64,000 bases of DNA, taken from contig NC_030678.2 in assembly GCF_000004195.4 (NCBI RefSeq), positions 156,653,547 to 156,717,546 of the forward strand, read 5' to 3'. Source of the DNA: Xenopus tropicalis. Taxonomy: Eukaryota; Chordata; Amphibia; Anura; Pipidae. Of this stretch, positions 35,107-47,615 are shown piece after piece. Position numbers and translations under genes: made by a program. Within the stretch, counting starts at the first letter, position 1, and every line of letters starts with the position of its first letter. A model generated the notes under the pieces. The model was given only the letters and a program-made list of their open reading frames with translations. It was not told the DNA's origin and did not search any database.

Positions 35107-35626
35107 TAGTGATGAGCGAATCTGTTCGATTCGCGAATTTTTCGGCGAAGCGAAACGGCAAAAAATTCGGCTATTATTTTGTCGCGCAACTATTGTTTCG
35201 TCGCCCGCAGCTATTATTTTGTCGCGCGGCTATTGTTTCGTCGCCCGCGGCTATTATTTTGTCGCGCGGCTATTGTTTCGTCGCACACGGCTATTATTTA
35301 GTCACACGGCTATTGTTTCGTCGCCCGAGGCTATTATTTTGTCGCGCGGCTATTGTTTCGCCGACCGCGGCTATTATTTTGTCGCGCGGCTATTGTTTCG
35401 TCGCACGCGGCTATTATTTCGTCGCCCGCGGCTATTATTTTGTCGCGCGGCTATTCTTTTGATGCGCGCGACAATTCTTTTTTGACGCCGGCGACAATTT
35501 TTGGACGTGCGGCGAATTTTTCCGCGGTGAATTTTTTCATCCGTTTCGCGAAACAATCTGCCAATGGCGAAATGCGGAAATTTGCTGCGAATCCATGCCT
35601 GGTGAAACATTTCGCCCATCACTATC
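35107..35626. mobile_element. Inverted-repeat MITE, TAGTGATG-GCGAA ends, with a 40-bp internal array
   Basis: The ends are 'tagtgatgagcgaa' and 'ttcgcccatcacta'. The interior carries many 'ttcgcg/cgcgaa' motifs. Between about 35170 and 35460, a 40-bp CpG-rich unit ('ctattattttgtcgcgcggc' plus 'tattgtttcgtcgcccgcgg') repeats about seven times. Its long open frames come from the repeat. Confidence 0.88.
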
Positions 35627-38600
35627 TTTGGGTAGTCAGAGGCCCATTATACACTCTAACATACACTATACAAAGCTAACAGTATGGCATCATCCTTCCC
35701 ATAGGTCCCATGTGTCCCATACCTAGCAACTACCTTTTCCTTGGTATTTCTCCTTCATTTAGAAGACTGAAATTACACTCTCCTGACGAGAAAAGGAACC
35801 ACGCAGGTCTATGTGTAACCCAGCTTCAGAATGGTCATTGTCTTTGATATCAAAACATCTCAGGCACTAGAGTCCCTTGGTACACATCTAATAACTGGGT
35901 CTAACAATGCATCGTTATAGAAAGCTTCACCCCCAGTTTACTCCCACATGCCCATAAGGAGCCCATGATGCTAATATTATCCTTTTTGGCTGCAGGGCTT
36001 TAACCCAATTGCCTATCTGCCACCTCTGGGAGAAAATATCAAGCTTGCAAATCTAATGTCAATAAATTGGGAAGCAGGTTTTCAGTCTTGATAAGGCAGG
36101 ACTATGGGAACTTCACTGATAACAGAGCCCTATTGATTCCTTACTCATACCAGCCTGGACTACCTTTTATGATGGCTAGACTCTTCCTTTTGTGGCTAGT
36201 ATCACTGCAGAGAGTGTGTGGGCAGGAAGCCCCAATGAGAGACTGGCTGCTCTCACCATTATCAATAAGGACAAAGCCTACTTCTACTAATGGGGCCACT
36301 GGGGAGTTTCAGCTCAGCAAGAATCCCGTGCTCTCTCTATTGCGATAGGTTTATTGCCGTGTCATATAGCTTTGACATACAGGAAGAGATTTATGAAACT
36401 ATGGAATACAGAAGGATTCCCAGCCCTTAAATTTTTTTTTTAATTTATCAAAACTTTAATGACAGGAAAGTTAAAGTTATCACTGCTGATAAAGAACAGT
36501 CAGTTATGAGTTATTTTCCTGGCAATTTAATAAGTATACTAAATCTTTTCTATGTTCCTTCCTTTAACATTATTCTTATTCCTCATAACCAGTTATTACA
36601 AGTGTACTCAAACTCTTCCACTCTACCTCTCTACCACCCATATCTATTAACTGTCCATCTATCTTGATCAGGAAGATATATAAGTGCAAAATGAGCTTTG
36701 TTTGTCACAGCCAAGATAAACAACATGGCAGCTTTGATACATATGTATGGATATAAATACAAACATTGTGATGTGGGATTTTCAGTGCACACAATAACTT
36801 ACATGTTCATATATTAATGGCTGCATAAATGAAGAATGACAGGGCAAACATTCTCCTTAGAAATACAGTATATTCTCTGTAGAGTGAAAAGCATGCATAT
36901 TTGTAATATCTCTGTGTGTGCAGTAAATGTTGCCAAGGCATTAGGTTTTAAGTAAATGGGTAATAATAATGGTTATGAATTCCATATGAAGCATTACAGT
37001 GTGCATACTACCACCATGATGCAATGTGGTTTCTGGTGGTCTTGAAAGGAGACAATAATACACTAACTGCCTGGTATTAAAACCACAACTTTTTTGGTAT
37101 GCCCCCCATTCCTATAGCACTCTGATATTATAATAATAATTATACAGCTACAGTTTAATTAGTATGTGCTGAAGCCTCAGACAAAACCAGCCTGTAGGCT
37201 CCAACCCAGCCTTTGTTGGGATGTCCAAGGAAGACAAGAACAGTTATTTATTTACCCAGGATTCAGGAGTCACTGACATTAAGAGGCTTTGTAAGCAGAC
37301 AGGAGATAGATTAACTGGCTTGGCTTCATTTCCATCCTACCAGTAGAATTCTACCCTGATAAAGATGCCCATAATAAAAATGGAGGTGTTATACATTACA
37401 AATGCACTGATAGCATAAAACATTAGGAAATGGAATAGGAAACATTTGGCACCAGGAACCCTATTCCCCAGCACTTTTGCACTAGGTTGTATTTGTGTAA
37501 AATCTTTAGCTGAGGATTTCCTACCCCCGGACTAAAGTCTATTGGGGTTGTGTAATAAAAGTGGCAATGTTTGCCAAGGTCTAATGTAACGTTTACCAGT
37601 AAATGCTACCTGCTGATTGGTTGCCATGAGTTTGAAGACCAGAAGCAACTTTTAAATGTTTTATTACATTACAGCTTTCTTATCCCTTTGTAGTGGTTTG
37701 CAGACATTGGGCCATTTAGGGGAATTTGAGGCAGTGGCAGAGAAGGTCAACTCTGAAAGTCAGTAAGGGTAAGATTTGGGTAGAATGATCATTAACACTC
37801 TTTGAAACACCTGAAAGCCCAGCTTGAATGCCAATTTGATGTGAATTAGATGTCCTATATATTCTTGTAAATATGGCTAGATGATCAATACGCCAATATT
37901 TTCCTATATCTGCAACATTGTTATGGGCTCTGAGAGGCACTGACCAAAGGTTAGGGGCTTGAACTGAAAAACTCTCACAAGCACTGCCTTAGGGCATTTC
38001 AAGCTCGAGTGGCCAAACACTGGGAGTTCATCCTCCATTACCTTTAATTATATAACATTAATCTCCTGGACCCAGTAGCAGGTCAGGTGATGTTCCTGAG
38101 TTTGGGGAAAATTAGTATTAAAATCTTTAGGATGGGAGTTCCCAGTTTGTTTGTTTTTTTTAATGCTAGTCTTCTGATCTTGAAATCTCACGTGCATCAG
38201 AAAGCTGGAAATCTCCAGTTCCACCATTTCCCTCAAACTGCCTATTTTTCCCAAGGCAGACCCAAGCTCCCTTGCTGTTTGATAGATAGCCATACTGATA
38301 TTATTGTTAACTCATTTTAATTTCCAGTCTTCTTGTTCTTCTTTCACATCTGCATTAAGCATTATTATTATCGTGCAGACTGGTCCATTACTGGGCAGTT
38401 GGCACCTCTAACATGATGTGAGAAAGATAAATGAGTCCCTTGTGTAAAGTCTATTATTCATCATTTCTATTATTCATCAGTTCTATTAGCCAGGTTTGGA
38501 AACACCTGAAGGCATTGTTTACAGATCAAAGTTTCTCTTTTTCATCTAAATTGATAGTTCATTATTCCCAGGCTTCTGTCTCGTACTAATGCTACACGCA

Positions 38601-39030
38601 GTCTCGCAGGCAGGCGACAGAATACAAAATATGGAGAATTATTTGAATATTTTATTTGCCATCAGTTTGGAGGCAATTTCTAATTAAACGCTGGCTTTGA
38701 TGTGGGAAAACCTGGCGTGCTTTCCAGGGCTAATGTTTATCTACAGAGGAGACCTTCCAGATTTTATAACACTTTATGGTTCTACTTCAACGGTTCCACT
38801 CAATGGCCTTGAATAACCCCTAACTGAGTAGGTTGATTTACTGCTTTCTATGCTTTTGTGGTAGTTCTTTTTTTTTCTTTTTGCTTAGGAACATATTTAT
38901 GACCCCATCACAGGAGTCTATAGTGTCCCCAAACCAGTTCAATGTCTCCCAACTAGATACTGCAAAGCTGAAAACTATAAGGTTTATGGCACAGGCTTAA
39001 AGCACAGCTTGTACTTTATCAATGTACAGT
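35627..39030. other. No gene seen; candidate conserved element at 38575-38745
   Basis: Unique-looking AT-rich sequence. The stretch around 38575-38745 ('gaggcaatttctaattaaac', 'gggctaatgtttatctac') has a dense mix of homeobox/forkhead-like motifs and no repeat resemblance. No supported exon. Confidence 0.35.
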
Positions 39031-39609
39031 ACAGGTATGGAACCTGGGGTTTTACGGATACCATACTTTGTCTACTAAAAGATCATTTAACCATTAAATA
39101 AACCCAATAGGATTGTTCTGCCCCCAATAAGGGGTAATTATATCTTAGTTGGGATCAAGTACAGGTACTGTTTTATTATTACAGAGAAAAGGGAATCATT
39201 TAACCATTAAATAAACCCAATAGGGCTGTTCTGCCCCCAATAAGGGGTAATTATATCTTAGTTGGGATCAAGTACAGGTACTGTTTTATTATTACAGAGA
39301 AAAGGGAATCATTTAACCATGAAATAAACCCAATAGGGCTGTTCTGCCCCCAATAAGGGGTAATTATATCTTAGTTGGGATCAAGTACAGGTACTGTTTT
39401 ATTATTACAGAGAAAAGGGAATCATTTAACCATGAAATAAACCCAATAGGGCTGTTCTGCCCCAATAAGGATTAATTATATCTTAGTTGGGATCAAGTAC
39501 AAGGTGAAAGTAAAAAGGAAATCATTTTTTGAGTCTATGGGAGATGGTCTTTCCGTAATTGAGAGCTTTCTAGGTAACAGGTTTCCGGATAACAGGTCCC
39601 ATACCTGTA
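39031..39609. mobile_element. ACAGGTATGGAACC-type MITE with four 113-bp internal units
   Basis: The left end is 'acaggtatggaacctggggt' and the right end 'ggataacaggtcccatacct' plus 'gt'. The unit begins 'aatcatttaaccattaaata' at 39194, 39307 and 39420 (113 bp apart), with an earlier one at about 39084. Confidence 0.92.
39084..39500 (+). repeat. 113-bp tandem units inside the MITE
   Basis: Units are nearly identical to each other and, inverted, to those at 15775-16288. Confidence 0.92.
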
Positions 39610-40084
39610 TGAACACCTATAACTTCAGTGTGGTGTCTGGCCAGTCTTCCATATCTTTTTTTTTAATTAAAATGACATGTAAACCCCACACACAAAAATG
39701 GAATCTGTGAACAGCCTCTTTGAAATCTTTCAATACCTGCCACACTGGTTGTCCAGAGGTTAATATTATGGCTGCAACATCCCCTTAATCACTTAGATTT
39801 CCTTCTCCTCCTGTAACCCACTTGGTTACTTGCTTTTAATGGGGTTGTTTTTGGACATACCTCATTGGCCAGGTTTGGAGACTACCAGTCTGGGGGTCAA
39901 ATTATCCATCCCCTATTATAGCCCTGGCATGGAAAAGGCACCTGCCCAGGGTGCAACAATGGGGGGGGGGGGGGTTACCAGGCAGGTACCTCTCCTGCCT
40001 ACCAGCCCTGGCTGAGTGAGGCAAAATAAGGTAGATGAAGAGTAGATATATTTTTGCCCAAATAACGCTCACACAAATTTAATT
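39610..40084. other. No gene; 'agccctgg' repeat with a G run
   Basis: The segment 39918-40012 ('agccctggcatggaaaagg' ... 'cctaccagccctgg') has short inverted ends and a G homopolymer (39961-39975). The rest is unique-looking. Confidence 0.45.
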
Positions 40085-40200
40085 TAGTATTTGCCTGAGG
40101 GGCTGCTGTAAGATGCCATAGACAGTAACTATTGGGCCTATGAGGGGCTGTTTGGGCCTCTGTGTGCTTGAAATGTTATGGCCCTGTGGGTACAGTGGCT
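40085..40200 (+). repeat. Dispersed repeat, 'ggcctctgtgtac' family, short copy
   Basis: It has 'ggggctgctgtaagatgcca' and 'ctgtttgggcctctgtgtgc'. Confidence 0.65.
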
Positions 40201-40854
40201 TTTTGGCTAAAACTTCTGCCTTATAGTGCAGTGGGGTACTGAGCTTCTATCACCCACACAGAGGGACAAGAAGGGTGCTTCACATTTTGATCCATGTTTT
40301 TTAATGAAACTGGTTTCACGTGCTAATATTTGTTGAGAAAAGCACAAGTTGTTCAATGCGTCTGCGTCCTTTTGTTTGAAATGTGGTAAAATAAAAGGAT
40401 TTCCCTTGAATTTTAGGAAAAGGACAATTCCCTGGTTGCTGCCAAAGGAAATAGTTCTTTATGGTTATGGCAGATAGGGTGTGACTTTTACTGCTTGGTT
40501 CCAGGCTTAGGGTGATGCTATAGATGACTTTAAATAGGATTGTTGGCCTTTTTGTCTAAAATATAATATTCAAAAGAATTAAGTTTAAAAAAAATACATA
40601 CACGGGACAACTAAGGGTACAAATAAGGATACAAATAAAAAAAAATAAAGGGTAGAAATACCAAGTTCAGACTACCAGTGACCACAGAGGAGGATGTCCA
40701 AGAAGCTAAAATGACTTGAAAGCAATGAATGAACTAAAGTAGTGAGAAAAGCAAACAGGATACTAAGCTGCACTGGAGGAGTGATTAGTAGGGAAAAGAG
40801 GGTTATATTGGAACTTTACAGGTCATTGCATTCACCTTGACCATGGAATTCAAT
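40201..40854. other. No feature seen
   Basis: Unique-looking AT-rich sequence. Confidence 0.4.
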
Positions 40855-41143
40855 GTTTGAGAGCTCCTTAGCACTTTTTATTCAGCAGCTCTCCAATTTG
40901 GCATTTCAGCAGCAATCTGTTTGCTAGGGTCCACCTTACCTTAGCAACCAGACACTGATTTTATGGAGAGACTGAAATATGCATAGGTGAGGCCTGAGTA
41001 GGAAGATAAGTAATAAAAAGTAGCAATAACAATAAAGTTGCAGCCTCACAGAGCATTCGGTTTTTGGCTGCTGGGCTCAATGTCTCAGAATTAAACATTC
41101 TATAACATACTAAAAGTTAACTTAAAGGTGAACCACCTTTAAA
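40855..41143 (-). mobile_element. T2 family MITE, truncated
   Basis: It ends 'aacttaaaggtgaaccacct' plus 'ttaa'. The interior has 'ttagcaaccagacactgatt' and 'aataacaataaagttgcagc'. It abuts the 82-bp array directly. Confidence 0.82.
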
Positions 41144-41149
41144 GATATA

Positions 41150-42211
41150 TACCCCCACCCCCCACTGCTACTATAGGCACCATCTCTCCCTACTATACCT
41201 GCTATCCCACAGCCCCAGTCCCTTCCCAGAGGCTATTATCCCCCCACTGCTACTATAGGCACCATCTCTCCCTACTATACCTGCTATCCCACAGCCCCAG
41301 TCCCTTCCCAGAGGCTATTATCCCTCCACTGCTACTATAGGCACAATCTCTCCCTACTATACCTGCTATCCCACAGCCCCAGTCCCTTCCCAGAGGCTAT
41401 TATCCCCCCACTGCTACTATAGGCACCATCTCTCCCTACTATACCTGCTATCCCACAGCCACAGTCCCTTCCCAGAGGCTATTATCCCTCCACTGCTACT
41501 ATAGGCACCATCTCTCCCTACTATACCTGCTATCCCACAGCCACAGTCCCTTCCCAGAGGCTATTATCCCACTGCTACTATAGGCACCATCTCTCCTTAC
41601 TATACCTGCTATCCTACAGCCCCAGTCCCTTCCCATAGGCTATAATCCCACTGCTACTATAGGCACCATCTCTCCCTACTATACCTGCTATCCCACAGCC
41701 ACAGTCCCTTCCCAGAGGCTATTATCCCCCCACTGCTACTATAGGCACCATCTCTCCCTACTATACCTGCTATCCCACATCCCCAGTCCCTTCCCAAAGG
41801 CTATTATCCCCCCACTGCTACTATAGACACCATCTCTCCCTACTATACCTGCTATCCCACAGCCACAGTCCCTTCCCAGAGACTATTATCCCACTGCTAC
41901 TATAGGCACCATCTCTCCCTACTATACCTGCTATCCCACAGCCACAGTCCCTTCCCAGAGGCTATTATCCCCCCACTGCTACTATAGGCACCATCTCTCC
42001 CTACTATACCTGCTATCCCACAGCCACAGTCCCTTCCCAGAGGCTATTATCCCCCCACTGCTACTATAGGCACCATCTCTCCCTACTATACCTGCTATCC
42101 CACAGCCACAGTCCCTTCCCAGAGGCTATTATCCCACTGCTACTATAGGCACCATCTCTCCCTACTATACCTGCTATCCCACATCCATAGTCCCTTCCCA
42201 GAGGCTATTAT
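41150..42211 (-). repeat. 82-bp minisatellite array, about 13 copies, inverted (second locus)
   Basis: Units contain 'actgctactataggcaccat', 'ctctccctactatacctgct' and 'atcccacagcc', the reverse complement of the units at 14603 and 59474. Lengths vary by 3 bp with the number of C. Confidence 0.95.
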
Positions 42212-43155
42212 CCTGAGTATATTTGCTGCTTGGGGGGGAGGGGACACAATATGTGTTGCGCAGGGCAGACTCACCTGTTTACCACCCCCCAGACAGCCCT
42301 GCCCAAACCTAAGTGAGGTAATGATATGTTTCTCCTCCTCCTCCAATAAAAGAAAGCAAAAGTTTAAGACTAATTGTGTTTAATGTTACCATGACATTAT
42401 CCCCAGCAGTACCAATGATTTACAGCGCTGAGTGAGTGTTGCACAGAAATCCTAATGACAGAACAATCATTCCAACTGTCACACGGAATACAATTAATGC
42501 TTTTTCTCTCACAGGAAGGATGTGGTACTGAGCAGGACTGGGCTAATTAATAACTATGAAAACAAGCAGCGCTCTTTGTATTCCTGAATTAGTTCTAGGT
42601 GGAGAATAAATAAAATGTTTTACAGCACGGGAGGAATAAAGTGCTTATTAGAATACTTTGATGTTAAAACAAACATGCAGTACATACTGAGGCGTGTATA
42701 TATATCTTTAATGAAAGAATATATAGAATATATATAAATAAACAGTTAGTTAACCCCTAGCACCATAGAATCTACGGCAACCACATGAGGACGCAGACCC
42801 TACTGGTCATGGGGTTGCTGGGGGACAATAGGGCTTCCTCTACAGCTTTAGGGACCTTCTCCACAGCCGCTCTCCTAACTGAAAGCAAGTGGGTGGGGAC
42901 AGAGGATGGGGGTTGCGATGCATGTTGGGCCCCTCCAAAGATTTTTTTGTGGGGAGGCCCAGAGACATATAGTTATACCCCTGCAAGGATCTGCAACCAC
43001 TGTGACACTGTTTATCTACAAATATAAAGTTTATTAGATTATAGTGTCTGTAGTGTTTAATCCTTGGAAGAAAATGAAACTTATATTGAAGGATTTTCTA
43101 GCAGTTAATAGTCACGTTCTGTAAAATACCATATAAATGTGTGAGAATGATATCT
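42212..43155. other. No gene seen
   Basis: Unique-looking. 42380-42640 is repeat-free by eye and AT-rich. No exon is supported. Confidence 0.4.
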
Positions 43156-43164
43156 ATTTATTAC

Positions 43165-43280
43165 TCTTTCGGTTGTTGGAGAATGCTGGGAGCTGCAACT
43201 GTGCAACTCACAATAGTGAGCAGACTCGCTGCTAGAATATCATTGTCTGCTGTGGAATCTGGGAGTTGTAGTTCTAACAT
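43165..43280. repeat. Repeat fragment with two 'ctgggag-tgcaact / ctgggagttgtagtt' motifs
   Basis: The motifs at about 43182 and 43258 belong to a dispersed 'acaactcccag' element, also seen near 2745 and 32388. Confidence 0.5.
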
Positions 43281-44009
43281 GAGAAGCTGAAGATTCCCTG
43301 GAGTTATTGTAACCAACGACTTTGTTCCAAGTTTCTGCCCAATAAGTAATCGACTGAGCTGAACTTTTGCCATGCGTTGCTTTGCTTAGGCAACCATGCC
43401 CCCCTCCATAAACCCAAAGAGAAAATAATTAAGCAAGAAGATAAAAACCCTTTTAAATAAAACACCATCCTGTAACTGTATCTAAGAGAGTAACGTTTCA
43501 CTAACGACTCCTGCATCTCCCACAGTCTAGAATATCAGCATTGGATTACAGCCCCTGCCCGACTTGGCCTAATCCATTATCCTCTACACATGGGTGTAGC
43601 CTCCCCAGTGCCCAGGAAAGTCTTTTATTTAGTGTTTTCATTTAAATACATGCAGATCCTACTCGACCTTCTTTAATTCATTTAATTACAGTCCAAACCG
43701 AAACCAGAGTTCCTTTGCTGAAAGACCTCAGTATATTCAGTGCAAGGGAATTCTAATCTGATTAAACAGCAGTTTATATCACAAGTCACAGGTACATAAT
43801 GCACACATAACAACTGCCTGCTTACTGTTTATTATGTGAAAGTGGCATCAGCACTAAATGGCACTGCATTTATATATTGCTGTGTACCCACAGGAATTCC
43901 AGTGCTAGCTGCCAGCTCATCAGGCTTGCAAATGAGGCCACAGGCTTATATTATCAGTTGTTTCCTTTCTCTAGATTGTAAGCTCTTGCATACAGGGCTC
44001 TCTCTTATT
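43281..44009. other. No gene; weak L2-tail piece at the right end
   Basis: The piece 'agattgtaagctcttgcata' at 43972-43991 resembles the L2 tail on the minus strand. The rest is unique-looking. Confidence 0.4.
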
Positions 44010-44205
44010 AAGGTCAGTCTGGGGTGTGCTGCCACCCCAGGGGCCCCCACCACCTGCCCAACACTCCCCCCCAAGCATGTGTACATTTTACTAAACATCA
44101 GTGCGATTGGGAGGTCAGAAGGGGATCGCCAGCAGTGATTGGGTCTGGGGCAGTGCGGCCCGTAAAGTTTTTTCCCAGCGCCCCATCAGCCAATCCAACC
44201 CTGTC
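44010..44205 (+). mobile_element. hAT-like MITE, 'gtctgggg' family, diverged
   Basis: It begins 'aaggtcagtctggggtgtgc' and ends 'cagccaatccaaccctgtct', the eroded ends of the 3643-type element. Confidence 0.55.
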
Positions 44206-45604
44206 TCAATTTAATTTAATTCTGTAACCCTTGGTTTTAAATTTAGGGGCATAATTATAGAGGGAGTATACCCTGTAATTTCCAGGGTGGACAAGTGGTA
44301 TAGGGGCGCAGTGGGAGACTGACTTATTAGCGGTTTCAGTATATGTCTATGAAAAATGTCTTACTCCCAATTTTTAGGGGGACCCTATAATGATTTTCCT
44401 GTGGGGCTAAGTGACTTCTAATTATGACACTGAATTGATTTCGCTAGGGGATTGTAAGGTTCAGTGAAAGTAAACTTTGCATAAAATATCAAAATGGGAG
44501 GGCCACGAACGATGCCTTTGCTGGCACTATATATAAGAATGATGAAAACGAAGGCCTCCATAATTTATATATTATTAGGGTTCATATATTAAGTGAAAAG
44601 GCTGGGTGATCCTGTAAGTCACAGCCACATGGGCCATGGATATGTTCCTTGCCTAATGGGTGTGTGCAGGGCCCCTGTGTCATGTACTCATTGGCCCAAG
44701 AGGCACTAACTAAATCAGACAAACCCAACACACAAGCAGTTGTCTAATGTATGGCCAACTTAACTCACATTAGAGCTCTGCCAACCTGGGCTTCCCTGCC
44801 ATGAGGCAAGGTGAGAACCTTGAACATTTGGGCCTCCAGTTTTCTCTGGGCCTGCTGTCTTAATTGTCTTCCCCACTGAATTGTCTAAGCCAGCTTGGGG
44901 GCCTGGTACTGCCTTTGGGAAATAATCATGTTAAAACATTCAGCTCATGTAAGCAACCCCTTCTGTACTGCAAACAGTCTATACTTTGTAATTATGAAAG
45001 TCTCTGAGCCCCTGCAGGGGGGCCTCTACATTTTATAACCATCTAGCATCCACACCCAGTATTTACGTACCTTCTAACGCAAACCATGACAATTCTTGTA
45101 GAGAGGAATTGTGGCAGCACGCCTGTTATCACTTTACTGGACTAGGTAGCACATTGGTTTATCTCAGTTTTATGTAAACATGACTATAGACAATATAAGA
45201 TATTTCATTATCTTCCAATAGTGGTAGATAATATATTATTTGTAAGCCATAGGTTTCTTTCCTAGTTTGCAGAGACCCTGGATATTCCTGTTCACCTTCT
45301 TATACACTCAGTTATATACACCCAGTTACAAACTGGGCTACATGTGCCTAGAGGCAGCACTTGTGTTATAAGTTATATAGCAAGTTCTTCCTATAGTACA
45401 AGAGCTGACTACAGCCATAGACTTCCAGTTGGTTACTTGATCCTACCCTTCGAGTCTGTAGAACAATGTTTAGGAGTTGTATGGCGACTAGATAGGATTA
45501 CAGAGGGTGTGGATCGTTGGGACACTAAACACAATCACACACAAATGTATACACACACACGCACAAACACTCACTGCTTAATTAAGGTCTGTAGATATAC
45601 ACTA
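44206..45604. other. No gene seen
   Basis: Unique-looking, with a CA-rich stretch at 45534-45572. Confidence 0.4.
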
Positions 45605-45812
45605 CTAAAGGTGGCCGATAAAAGCTGCTCTGACTTGCCAGCTTATGGGGCTGTGTATGGGCACAGGCCTGCCCGTATGTTATCTGCCTGTTGGGGCAAA
45701 GAGTACATTGGCTCGTTGTTATGGTCCTTGCAGAGATATTCTGCATCCCATCAATGTGATCTGATCGTTTGGCCTAAGGGCAGAATGATCGTATCAATCT
45801 GTTATTGCCATT
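45605..45812. mobile_element. MITE, 'catacac' family, fragment
   Basis: It has 'aaggtggccgataaaagctg', 'ctgtgtatgggcacaggcct' and 'tgatctgatcgtttggccta', part of the family's block order. Confidence 0.65.
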
Positions 45813-45870
45813 TATACAGAGGTTGCAATGGGGAAAAGAACTGAGCCCTGCTCCTTGCACCATTAGCCTA

Positions 45871-45892
45871 ACCCCCCCCCCCCCCCCCCCCA
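45871..45892 (+). repeat. C homopolymer, about 21 bases
   Basis: A run of C between 'taa' and 'atatg'. Assembly length is likely uncertain here. Confidence 0.9.
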
Positions 45893-46429
45893 TATGTAAT
45901 AAAAGGCACATAAAAGAGCTTGCCCTTTACAGAATCCAAGCAATGACAGAGCATTCCCCGTCTGGCTGTAGGCAGAACTGGTTGCTTTCAAGATTATAAC
46001 AAGTCAGGGAGAAAATGACCACTTGCCTAACTTGATGCCTCACAATGACGTACTGCATGTACTGCTTGGAAATGCACTGGGTTTTTTGCTTCCTAACAAT
46101 AACTAGCATTTAGCACTATTCCAAGGTCCTTTCTAACATCACTAAAACAGCTTCTATTGGGATTTTAACACGAGAAACGTTATGGCTAAATGAAAGCCTG
46201 AGTCACACACTTCCCAGCACTCACTAATCAATGGGCTTTCAGAGTTGGATTCAGACTTCATTTCAGAGGGAACCAACTCATTGTCTTTGCTTTCTCATTC
46301 TGCATTTGGCTTTTCAACCCCAAACATCTTTTTTTTATATTTTGCATTCCATTGTTTGGTTTTCTTTTCCAAAACTCTAAATTCTAAATGTCACTGTTTG
46401 TCTGACCCTAAAATTACACTTGAGGGAAC
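45893..46429. other. No feature seen
   Basis: Unique-looking sequence. Confidence 0.4.
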
Positions 46430-47160
46430 AGAGGTAGTCCCTGCTACCCGAGAGGAGGCCATGACTGAACAGACTGACTCTCTGCTGAACTTAGCCTCAG
46501 AGGAGGCCATAAGAGAACAGACTGACTTACTGTTGAACCTAACCCAGAGAAGAGGCCATGCGACTAGAAAACAGAGTTACTGCTGAATCTAACCTAGGCA
46601 AGAGACCATAAGAGAACAGACTAACTCTCTGCTGAACCTAGTCTGGAGAGGAGGCCATGAGAGAACAGACGGTCACTGCTGAACCTGCCTAGAGAGGAGG
46701 CCATGAGAGAACAGACTGACTCTCTGCTGAACCTAGCCTAGAGAGAAAGCCATGAGAGAACAGATGGTCACTGCTGAACCTAGCCTAGAGAGGAGGCCAT
46801 GAGAGAACAGACTGACTCGCTGCTGAACCTAGCCTAGAGAGGAGGCCATGAGAGAACAGACGGTCACTGCTGAACCTAGCCTAGAGAGGAGGCCATGAGA
46901 GAACAGACGGTCACTGCTGAACCTAGCCTAGAGAGGAGGCCATGAGAGAACAGACGGTCACTGCTGAACCTAGCCTAGAGAGGAGGCCATGAGAGAACAG
47001 ACGGTCACTGCTGAACCTAGCCTAGAGAGGAGGCCATGAGAGAACAGACGGTCACTGCTGAACCTAGCCTAGAGAGGAGGCCATGAGAGAACAGACGGCT
47101 GAACCTAGCCTAGAGAGGAGGCCATGAGAAAACAGACGGTCACTGCTGAACCTAGCCTAC
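46430..47160. repeat. 47-bp minisatellite, about 15 copies
   Basis: The unit is 'gaggccatgagagaacagac' plus 'ggtcactgctgaacctagcc' plus 'tagagag'. A spacing of 47 was checked at 46861 and 46908. Left units carry 'tgactctctgc' in place of 'ggtcactgc' and are more diverged; the right half is homogeneous. Confidence 0.95.
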
Positions 47161-47615
47161 AAAGGAGGAAACAACAGCGGATCCTATACTACAGGACACA
47201 AAGAAGGTCCATGAATGGCTGTGAGGTTGAGAAAAGTCAATATCCCTACCTGAAGGTTAGATGAAAAACTGATTAAAGTTTCCAGAAGAAGGTGAATATT
47301 GATAATTAAGTCCAGTGAGGGAAGAGCAAGTTGAGTTAACCCTATAAGTAGAGTCAAAGAAGGCCCATTAGGCTCCATTCTCTTATTATTTCTTTAACAA
47401 AACATTCAAATTCTAGTAAATGTGAACAGTACTCTCATGAGCACTTCTCTCTCTGACAGCCCCTGCATAAATCTCGGAGGACCTGCAGCAGAGGGTTAAA
47501 TTCCCTATGGGTAAGGCTTCTCCAATCCAAATCCCAACTGTATATCTAGCTCTGGTGGCTTGGTTCTGCACTGGACTGTTAATCAATTATGCTTGAAACT
47601 AGTTCAGCAATTACT
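47161..47615. other. No feature seen
   Basis: Unique-looking sequence. Confidence 0.4.

Noticed and set aside
35109..35679. Four overlapping frames of 82-117 codons
   Set aside because: Translation of the 40-bp array inside a MITE.
45344..45844. 166-codon open frame
   Set aside because: It runs through a CA-rich microsatellite and into a MITE, with no recognisable domain and no splice support.
46430..47160. CRISPR-like regular repeats
   Set aside because: The units are contiguous with no unique spacers, and the genome is a vertebrate. The same holds for the 26, 40, 52, 60, 82 and 113-bp arrays.
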